This document shows, one piece after another, positions 1-4,898 of a stretch of DNA of 5,634 bases. Position 1 is the stretch's first letter; the number at the start of each line of letters is the position of its first letter. Under the pieces are notes generated by a model. The model was not told where the DNA came from and did no database searches. It saw nothing but the letters and a program-made list of their open reading frames with translations. Position numbers and translations under genes: made by a program. This DNA comes from Holophaga sp. (GTDB taxonomy: Bacteria > Acidobacteriota > Holophagae > Holophagales > Holophagaceae), in NCBI GenBank assembly GCA_031292735.1, contig JARLGP010000123.1, positions 1 through 5,634 on the forward strand. The letters are read 5' to 3'.

Positions 1-1340
1 GCGGCGTAGTAGAGCGTCCAGCGGGCGGCTCGGGAGGCGAACCGGCGCTGCAGCCAGGTGCCGGTCTGGCCGGCCCGCCGCACCGCCCACAGGATGAGCA
101 CCGACGCGCCGGCCCAGGCCAGCACGCCGGGGTCCAGGTCCAGCCGCAGGAACCCGGGGGCCGCGGCCAGCCCCTTGAAATAGGCCATGGCCGACCGGAA
201 GGATTCGGCCCGGAACAGGATCCAGCCCACCAGCATCAGGTGGAAGGTGGCCAGGGGCGCGGTCCAGGCGCGGATCCGGCCCAGGGTCGGGTGGCGCTTG
301 CAGAAGGCCAGCCTGGGCTTGAGGGTGAGGGCCGAGCCGATCATCAGCAGCCCGTTCAGGGCGCCGAAGGCCGCGTAGGTCCAGGTGGGGCCGTGCCACA
401 CCCCCACCGCCAGCATGTTGAGGAAGATGGCCAGGGCCAGGCCCAGGGTGCCCAGGTGGCGGAAGCGCATGCGCAGGGGGGTGAACAGGTAGTCGGTCAG
501 CCAGGAGGTGAGCGACATGTGCCAGCGCCGCCAGAAATCCGCAAGGTCGGTGGCCCGGAACGGCTCGTTGAAGTTCTCCGGCCCGCTCAGGCCGAACAGG
601 GCGCCGATGCCCAGGGCGATGTCGGTGAGCCCGGAGAAGTCCGCGTAGAGCTGCAGGGGAAACAGGTAGGCCACCAGCAGCAGGTCCAGCCTGGAGGCGG
701 CGGCGGGGTTGCCGTGCACCTGGGCCACGGTGTCGGCCAGCCGGTCGGCGATCACCAGCTTCTTGAACAGGCCGAACAGGATCCGGCGCAGCCCCGCCTG
801 CATCAGGGTCGGGTCGGGGGCCCGCAGGCGGTCCAGCTGGCCCAGGAAGGAGCCCGGGCGCTGGATGGGGCCGCTGACCATCTGCGGGAAGAAGGAGACG
901 TAGAGGCAGAACGGAATGAACTCCCGCACCGGTTCCAGGGTCTCCCAGTAGACGTCCAGGATGTAGCTGATCATCTTGAACAGGTAGTAGGAGAGCCCCA
1001 GGGGGGCCAGCAGGGCCGTGGCGCCGCGCTGGCTGCCCAGCAGGCGGAGCGCCGGGACGCCGCACTTGAACACCGCCAGCAGGGTCAGCAGGCCCGCCAC
1101 CATGGCCATGGCCAGCCGGAACCGGGCCGGCTCCCCGCCGCGCCGGGCCCCGGCCCGGGTCAGGGCGAACACCGCGGCGGTCACCGCCAGCAGCAGGGCC
1201 AGCTGGAGCGGGTTCCAGAACCCGTAGAAGGCCAGGGAGGCCAGCAGCAGGATGCCGGCCCGCCAGCGGCCCGGGGAAAGGTGGAACAGGGCCAGGGCCA
1301 GGGCCAGGAACAGGGCGAAGCCCGGGGAAGTCAGGGACAT
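1..1340 (-). CDS. MBOAT family O-acyltransferase (AlgI/DltB type), 3' end beyond window
   Basis: Polytopic inner-membrane acyltransferase predicted to move an acyl group from a cytoplasmic carrier to an acceptor on the outer face of the membrane. I translated 446 residues by hand; no stop is reached, so the C-terminus lies off the left edge. The start MSLTSPGFALFLALALAL is a hydrophobic segment, followed by many others. Family signatures are clear: FFPQMVSGPIQRP near residues 150-162, LYADFSGLTDIALGIG near 231-246, DFWRRWHMSLTSWLTDYLF near 268-286 with His274, and VWHGPTWTY with the invariant family His at 316. A later WILFRAESF segment is also typical. The ATG lies 10 bp inside the end of the acp gene and has no clear Shine-Dalgarno site, so translation is probably coupled to acp. 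The direct neighbour ACP is the likely acyl donor. Family assignment is firm; the transferred group and the acceptor are unknown. An AlgI-like polysaccharide O-acetylase is the alternative role. Confidence 0.93.
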   Translation of the reverse strand, partial: MSLTSPGFALFLALALALFHLSPGRWRAGILLLASLAFYGFWNPLQLALLLAVTAAVFALTRAGARRGGEPARFRLAMAMVAGLLTLLAVFKCGVPALRLLGSQRGATALLAPLGLSYYLFKMISYILDVYWETLEPVREFIPFCLYVSFFPQMVSGPIQRPGSFLGQLDRLRAPDPTLMQAGLRRILFGLFKKLVIADRLADTVAQVHGNPAAASRLDLLLVAYLFPLQLYADFSGLTDIALGIGALFGLSGPENFNEPFRATDLADFWRRWHMSLTSWLTDYLFTPLRMRFRHLGTLGLALAIFLNMLAVGVWHGPTWTYAAFGALNGLLMIGSALTLKPRLAFCKRHPTLGRIRAWTAPLATFHLMLVGWILFRAESFRSAMAYFKGLAAAPGFLRLDLDPGVLAWAGASVLILWAVRRAGQTGTWLQRRFASRAARWTLYYA

Positions 1341-1582
1341 GGATCCAACCGGCGGGCGATCAGCTGGATGAAGTCACCGATGTTCTTCAGGGACTTGACC
1401 TCCTTGGTGGTGAAACTGACCTTGAACGCCTTTTCGGTGGCGACGATGAGCATGATGTGGGTGAGCGAGTCCCACTCGTCGATGTCCTCGGCGGTCATGG
1501 TCGCGGTGATCTGCAGGTCGGGCCGGTCGAACACGTCCTGGAACACCAGGTTCAGCCGCTGCTGGATGCTGGGGTCGGTCAT
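1331..1582 (-). CDS. Stand-alone acyl carrier protein
   Basis: A free-standing acyl carrier protein of 83 residues, the usual ACP length. The phosphopantetheine attachment site is Ser39 in the motif DEWDSLTHIM, which matches the family DSL signature. The C-terminal stretch (TEKAFKVSF, then a helix with KEVKSLKNIGDFIQLI) is the standard ACP helix III-IV pattern. The start MTDPSIQQRL is chosen because AGGAG (plus-strand 1591-1595) sits 8 nt upstream and because the ATG overlaps the stop of the upstream FkbH gene as ATGA. A longer open frame continues upstream, but it is only an out-of-frame shadow of the FkbH gene. The ACP lies between a FkbH-type loading enzyme and an MBOAT, so it probably carries a small acyl such as glyceryl from one to the other. 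It is not in a fatty-acid synthesis context and does not look like the housekeeping AcpP. The carrier role is secure; the cargo is inferred. Confidence 0.93.
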   Translation of the reverse strand: MTDPSIQQRLNLVFQDVFDRPDLQITATMTAEDIDEWDSLTHIMLIVATEKAFKVSFTTKEVKSLKNIGDFIQLIARRLDPCP

Positions 1583-3342
1583 GGCTGGCGCTCCTGGATG
1601 AATACCGGTCTGGGCCGGTAGGCCGCCACGTCCAGCAGCCATTCCGTGCTGCCGTCCTCGGCCGTGGCGGCCATGGTGAAGCCGAACTGGGGGTAGAAGT
1701 CCTTGACCATGGCGTTCTTGGCGGTGGGCAGGTAGCGGCCGCGCACCCGCGTGGCGCCCAGCTGCCCGGCCAGGGTGAAGATCCGGTTCATGGCCAGCTG
1801 CTCCACCCCCCGCTGGAGCACCCGGCAGCTCATCAGGAAGCCGTCGATCTCCAGTGTGGCGTCCTGCAGGGTGAGCAGCACCACGTTGATGAGGCCGAAA
1901 TCGCCGAACGTGTCGCGCAGGGTGATGGTGAACGCGGGATGCCGGGCCGGTTGCTCCATGACCTTCCGGCATTCCGCTTCGGACAGCCGCCGGGTGGTGA
2001 GGTTGAACTGGTTGCTGCGCTGGAGCAGCTGGGCGATGCGGGACAGGTGCCTGGGCAGGAACGGCTGGATGTCCGCCTCGGTCTCCAGGGAGGCGAGGAA
2101 CTGGTCGATGCTCTGGCTGTGCGCCTTCACCTGCTCCCGCCGGCCCTGCTCCTGGTAGAGCCGGTTTCGCTTGCCGTCCAGTTCCGAGAAGGTGCTGGTC
2201 TCGAACAGGTTCAGCTCGGCCAGGAAGCGCACGTAGAGGGCCGGATCCTCCGGCAGTTCCGGCACCAGGAGGTCGGGGATGAGCTGGCGCACCATGTTCC
2301 GCTCGAAGGGGCTGTCGTCCAGGAACACCATGGAATCGAAGCCGATGTTCAGGTTGGCCTGGATCCGGCGCAGGTTTTTCGGCTTGTCCTCCCAGTTGGC
2401 CACGAACATGGCGATGTGCTCCAGCTTCAGCACCATGGCCGGATGCTCCAGGAACACCCGGCGGGCGGTCTCCTCGTTGTTCTTGCTGCACACCGCCAGG
2501 ATGATCCCGCGCCGGGCCAGGTCGCGCAGGTAAAGCTGGAAGAAACGGAAGGCGTCGCCGTCGTCCAGGTCGCCCAGGCCGATGCCCTCCAGGCCGTCGT
2601 CGCCCACCACCCCGCCCCACAGGGTGTTGTCCAGGTCCAGCACCACGCACTTGATGGACCGGCCCTGGGCGGCCAGGGCCACGTCCACCAGCCCCTGGGC
2701 CACCTCGGGCAGGCACTCCAGGGCGCAATAGGACTTGGCCAGGGCCCACAGCCGCTCGTCGATGAAGTGCTTGCGGCCCACCCAGCCGGCCAGGGCGTCG
2801 GTGTCCAGCAGCAGCACGTTGGGGTGGGCCCGGGAGCGGATGGCGATCTCCCGGTTGAGCTCGGTGATGGCCTGGTGGAGGGTGCCGGGCAGCTTGAGCC
2901 CGAAGTGGCCGAAGGGGCGCTCGTAGGGCAGCACGAAGGTGGTCTGCACCAGCTTGGCCGAGCCGTGCTCCTGGATGGCGTTCCAGATGCTTTCCAGGAT
3001 GCCCGCCTGGTGGGCGGCGAAGCCGGCGGGGTCGTCCGGGAAGGCGTAGTAGTCGGCCTTCACCTTGCCCAGGGCGTTGATCAGGAAGACCAGGTCCGGC
3101 CGGAACCGGTACAGGCCCGAGTCGGGGTTGTAGGCCTCCATCTGGATGGCGTCGTAGCCGCCCTCATAGATGGCCGCGTCCACGCCGTTGTCGGCGAACA
3201 GCACCTTGAGCAGGGGCACCAGGTGCTGGGTGGAGGCGTCCGACAGGAGGGCGATGCGCAGCGGCCGGCCGCCGGGGGCCGGGGTGCGGGCCTGCTTGAC
3301 GAGCTTGAAGTAGTTGAGCCCGGAACGGTCCTGCTTCAGCAT
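1579..3342 (-). CDS. FkbH-like HAD-IIIC phosphatase / GNAT acyl-loading protein
   Basis: A 587-residue protein of the long FkbH type. Residues about 1-225 form the N-terminal FkbH/SGNH-like domain (LRIALLSDASTQHLVPLLK). A HAD phosphatase domain follows with motif I VVLDLDNTLWGGVVGDDG (Asp236, Asp238), motif II AVCSKNNEE (Ser286, Lys287), Lys320 in WEDKP, and the acidic pair Asp342-Asp343 in VFLDDSPFERNMV. Residues about 425-575 form a GNAT-like domain with TFGDFGLINVVLL and FLMSCRVLQRGVEQLAMNR. In characterised relatives (FkbH, OzmB) such proteins take phosphoglycerate from 1,3-bisphosphoglycerate, dephosphorylate it and place glyceryl on an ACP; the next gene here is an ACP. The ATG directly abuts the TAG stop of arfB, and AAGGA (plus-strand 3353-3357) lies 10 nt upstream. 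The end overlaps acp by 4 bp. No polyketide synthase is visible, so use in envelope modification is more likely. The family is secure; the exact acyl donor is inferred. Confidence 0.92.
   Translation of the reverse strand: MLKQDRSGLNYFKLVKQARTPAPGGRPLRIALLSDASTQHLVPLLKVLFADNGVDAAIYEGGYDAIQMEAYNPDSGLYRFRPDLVFLINALGKVKADYYAFPDDPAGFAAHQAGILESIWNAIQEHGSAKLVQTTFVLPYERPFGHFGLKLPGTLHQAITELNREIAIRSRAHPNVLLLDTDALAGWVGRKHFIDERLWALAKSYCALECLPEVAQGLVDVALAAQGRSIKCVVLDLDNTLWGGVVGDDGLEGIGLGDLDDGDAFRFFQLYLRDLARRGIILAVCSKNNEETARRVFLEHPAMVLKLEHIAMFVANWEDKPKNLRRIQANLNIGFDSMVFLDDSPFERNMVRQLIPDLLVPELPEDPALYVRFLAELNLFETSTFSELDGKRNRLYQEQGRREQVKAHSQSIDQFLASLETEADIQPFLPRHLSRIAQLLQRSNQFNLTTRRLSEAECRKVMEQPARHPAFTITLRDTFGDFGLINVVLLTLQDATLEIDGFLMSCRVLQRGVEQLAMNRIFTLAGQLGATRVRGRYLPTAKNAMVKDFYPQFGFTMAATAEDGSTEWLLDVAAYRPRPVFIQERQP
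1591..1595 (-). promoter_or_regulatory. Shine-Dalgarno site of acp, inside the end of the FkbH gene
   Basis: AGGAG on the minus strand lies 8 nt before the acp ATG and inside the last codons of the FkbH gene. It supports the 83-residue ACP start and shows that acp can be initiated independently, although the ATGA overlap also allows coupling. Confidence 0.7.
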
Positions 3343-3771
3343 CTAGTCCCAGTCCTTGGCGCTTCGGGCCTGCTTGCGGGCGCCGGTGAGCTTCTTGGCG
3401 GTCACCCGCCTCAGCTTGCTGCCGTGGGTGGGCCGGGTGGGGCGGCGGGGGATGGGGGCGGCGAGGGACGCCGCCACCGCCTTGGCCACCTTGGCCCGGG
3501 CATCCTCCAGGTTGGCGCTCTGGTCCCGGGTGAGGGAGCTGGTGAGCATCCAGCGGCCCTCGCCGTCCAGCTGGTTGCGCACCAGCTGGCGCAGCCGCTC
3601 CAGGGCGTCCGGCGCCAGCCCCTCGATCAGCCCCAGGTCCACCCGCAGTTCCACCTTGGAGGAGACCTTGTTCACGTTCTGGCCGCCCGGGCCGCCGGCC
3701 CGCACCGCCTTCATCTGCAGGGCCGTTCCGGGCACCCGTACCGCGTCGTTGATCTGAATGGGTTCCAGCAT
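3343..3771 (-). CDS. arfB: Alternative ribosome-rescue factor / peptidyl-tRNA hydrolase ArfB (YaeJ)
   Basis: ArfB releases peptides from ribosomes stalled at the 3' end of mRNAs that lack a stop codon, by hydrolysing peptidyl-tRNA in the ribosomal P site. The 142-residue length matches the family (about 140). The catalytic loop AGGPGGQNVNKVSSKVEL holds the GGQ motif at residues 29-31, as in class I release factors. The codon-recognition domains of RF1/RF2 are absent. The C-terminal 35 residues (RRPTRPTHGSKLRR, then KKLTGARKQARSAK) form the basic tail that in known ArfB enters the empty mRNA channel. The start MLEPIQINDAVRVP fits the family; it has no good Shine-Dalgarno site and lies 3 bp after the STAS stop, suggesting coupled translation. 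It is a housekeeping gene placed ahead of the FkbH-ACP-MBOAT set, probably by operon sharing rather than function. Function is confident. Confidence 0.95.
   Translation of the reverse strand: MLEPIQINDAVRVPGTALQMKAVRAGGPGGQNVNKVSSKVELRVDLGLIEGLAPDALERLRQLVRNQLDGEGRWMLTSSLTRDQSANLEDARAKVAKAVAASLAAPIPRRPTRPTHGSKLRRVTAKKLTGARKQARSAKDWD
3353..3357 (-). promoter_or_regulatory. Shine-Dalgarno site of the FkbH gene, inside the end of arfB
   Basis: AAGGA on the minus strand lies 10 nt before the FkbH ATG and within the last codons of arfB. With the abutting TAG-ATG junction it supports reinitiation or coupled translation. Confidence 0.6.
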
Positions 3772-3774
3772 GGC

Positions 3775-4083
3775 TCAGGGCAGGATTTCGAAGATCTTCT
3801 CGAACTGCACGATCTCCAGCAGCCGGCGCACCGATGCCGAAGGCCGCTTCAGGGCCAGCTCCAGGTTCCGGGTCTCGGTGGATTCGCGCAGCAGCAGGAT
3901 CATGCCCAGGGAACTGGCGTCCATGTAGGTCACGCCCTCCATGTCCAGGATCACCCGCTTCAGCTCCCGGTGGTCCAGGAGGCCCTGGGTGCAGGACTTG
4001 AAGGCAGGGTGGGTCTCGAAGGTGAAGCGGCCCTCAAGCTTGACCGTGCCTGTATGGTCCTCGATCTGGCTGGTGAACTTCAT
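3775..4083 (-). CDS. Single-domain STAS protein (anti-sigma factor antagonist-like)
   Basis: A 102-residue protein made of one STAS domain. Proteins of this kind act in the cytoplasm as phosphorylation-controlled partners of HPK-type anti-sigma kinases or in other partner-switch modules. The diagnostic segment is LKRVILDMEGVTYMDASSLGMILLL at residues 41-65, split here as LKRVILDMEG plus VTYMDASSLGMILLL. Aligned with SpoIIAA (DSSGLG), Ser57 matches the phosphorylated serine; Ser58 takes the place of the usual glycine. The start MKFTSQIEDHTG is chosen over an upstream in-frame ATG at 4164 because GGAGG (plus-strand 4089-4093) lies 5 nt before it and the added N-terminal 27 residues look like untranslated leader. 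No anti-sigma kinase, phosphatase or sigma factor lies in the window, so its partner is unknown. It is first in the five-gene leftward operon. It could instead be a lipid-asymmetry (MlaB-like) STAS protein, but no Mla genes are seen. Confidence 0.88.
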   Translation of the reverse strand: MKFTSQIEDHTGTVKLEGRFTFETHPAFKSCTQGLLDHRELKRVILDMEGVTYMDASSLGMILLLRESTETRNLELALKRPSASVRRLLEIVQFEKIFEILP

Positions 4084-4088
4084 GAAAC

Positions 4089-4093
4089 CCTCC
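4089..4093 (-). promoter_or_regulatory. Shine-Dalgarno site deciding the STAS start
   Basis: GGAGG on the minus strand lies 5 nt before the ATG at 4083. This selects the 102-residue product over the in-frame ATG at 4164, which would place the gene start upstream of the candidate promoter's transcription start. Confidence 0.8.
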
Positions 4094-4131
4094 GGGAGCT
4101 GGGGCAGGGGGGATGGCCGGGGCTCCCTGGA

Positions 4132-4140
4132 ATCATAGCA
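4132..4140 (-). promoter_or_regulatory. Candidate extended -10 promoter of the STAS-arfB-fkbH-acp-mboat operon
   Basis: Read on the minus strand the sequence is TGCTATGAT, an extended -10 element: TG, one base, then TATGAT, five of six matches to TATAAT. It stands out in the G+C-rich surroundings. Transcription would start near 4125 and give a leader of about 40 nt before the STAS ATG at 4083. No good -35 box sits at the normal distance; the nearest TTG-containing hexamer (TTGCGG) is 21 bp away. Extended -10 promoters can work without a -35 box. This is a motif match only. Confidence 0.45.
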
Positions 4141-4235
4141 ATCGTTCGCCCCTGAGGTCCGCAAGAAAGGCCATCCAATGTTGCCGGAGGCGGATTGCGG
4201 TTCCGGGCCGGGCTGGAGCCTGGGATGATGAAGGA

Positions 4236-4817
4236 ATGAAACGATTGGCGCTCTTCTTTTCCGGAACCGGGGGCAACGCCTTGAACCTGCTGGCCGCCTG
4301 CCGCGCCGGGCGGGTTCCCGCCCAGGTGGTGCTGGGGCTGGCCTCCACCTCCAAAGCCGGCGGCATCCCGCGGCTGGAAGCCGAAGGGGTCCCGGTGCGG
4401 GTGGCCCTGCGCTCGGCCCACCCCGACGACGCCGGCTACTCCCAGGCCTGCTACGCCCTGGCCGAGGCGGCCGGGGCAGAGTGCATCGCCCTGTGCGGCT
4501 GGCTGAAGAAGCTGGAGGTGCCGCCCCGCTGGGCGGGCCGCATCCTCAACATCCATCCCGGCCTGCTGCCGGGCTTCGGCGGCCCCGGCATGTGGGGCAT
4601 GCACGTGCACCGCGCCGTGCTGGCCGCCGGGGCGGCGGAATCCGGCTGCACCGTGCACCTGGTGGACGACCTCTACGACCACGGCCGGATCCTGGCCCAG
4701 GCCCGGGTGCCGGTGCTGCCCGGGGACAGCCCGGAGGCCCTCCAGAAGCGGGTTTATGAACAGGAAATGCGAATCTATCCCTTGGCCTTGGCCGAGTACC
4801 TTCAGTCCCTCCCCTGA
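4236..4817 (+). CDS. purN: Phosphoribosylglycinamide formyltransferase (GART, PurN)
   Basis: Transfers the formyl group of 10-formyltetrahydrofolate to glycinamide ribonucleotide in de novo purine synthesis, in the cytoplasm. The 193 residues are slightly shorter than E. coli PurN (212). The N-terminus MKRLALFFSGTGGNALNLL carries the phosphate-binding glycine loop (SGTGGN, residues 9-14, where SGxGSN is usual). The catalytic core RILNIHPGLLP holds Asn105 and His107, and VHLVDDLYDHGRIL holds the third catalytic residue, Asp148. The loop after HPGLLP (GFGGPGMWGMHVHRAVL) is the longer GGxGM form found in several non-enterobacterial lineages. It lacks the C-terminal domain expected for methionyl-tRNA formyltransferase. 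The ATG at 4236 fits the family start, but AAGGA directly touches it, too close for a normal Shine-Dalgarno site. The gene is divergent from the STAS operon. The purine assignment is strong. Confidence 0.92.
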   Translation: MKRLALFFSGTGGNALNLLAACRAGRVPAQVVLGLASTSKAGGIPRLEAEGVPVRVALRSAHPDDAGYSQACYALAEAAGAECIALCGWLKKLEVPPRWAGRILNIHPGLLPGFGGPGMWGMHVHRAVLAAGAAESGCTVHLVDDLYDHGRILAQARVPVLPGDSPEALQKRVYEQEMRIYPLALAEYLQSLP

Positions 4818-4850
4818 CTCCCGCGACTGGTGATGGGCCGGCCCCGGCGT

Positions 4851-4856
4851 TAGGCT
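4851..4856 (+). promoter_or_regulatory. Weak candidate -10 element upstream of the GnnA-like gene
   Basis: TAGGCT keeps the three most conserved positions of a -10 hexamer (TA and final T). A poor -35-like TGGTGA sits 17 bp upstream at 4828-4833. Transcription would start near 4863 with a leader of about 36 nt. The match is weak and the gene could equally be read through from purN; no convincing terminator separates them. Confidence 0.25.
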
Positions 4857-4887
4857 GGAATCATGGGTTGGACATCAACATTCAAAC

Positions 4888-4893
4888 AAGGAG
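4888..4893 (+). promoter_or_regulatory. Strong Shine-Dalgarno site of the GnnA-like gene
   Basis: AAGGAG, 5 nt before the ATG at 4899, is the best ribosome binding site in the window and fixes the start. The 35 or so bases before it are notably A+T-richer than the rest, as expected for an untranslated leader. Confidence 0.8.
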
Positions 4894-4898
4894 CGCAC

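Noticed and set aside
240..1601. 453-codon plus-strand open frame over the MBOAT and acp
   Set aside because: Gln/Gly/Glu-rich nonsense-like protein opposite a recognisable MBOAT with conserved histidines; a G+C shadow.
1331..2749. 472-codon minus-strand frame ending with the ACP
   Set aside because: Only the last 83 codons are real. The upstream part is Pro/Gly/Arg/Ala-rich and is the out-of-frame reading of the FkbH gene; it is not an FkbH-ACP fusion.
1939..4155. 738-codon open frame on the plus strand across fkbH, arfB and the STAS gene
   Set aside because: Its product is a low-complexity run rich in Gln, Gly, Val and His with no family motif, and it lies antisense to three genes with clear signatures. 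It is a shadow caused by the high G+C content.
4835..4844. Perfect palindrome GGGCCGGCCC between purN and the oxidoreductase gene
   Set aside because: It has no loop and no T-run after it, so it is not a convincing terminator; such G/C palindromes arise by chance at this base composition.
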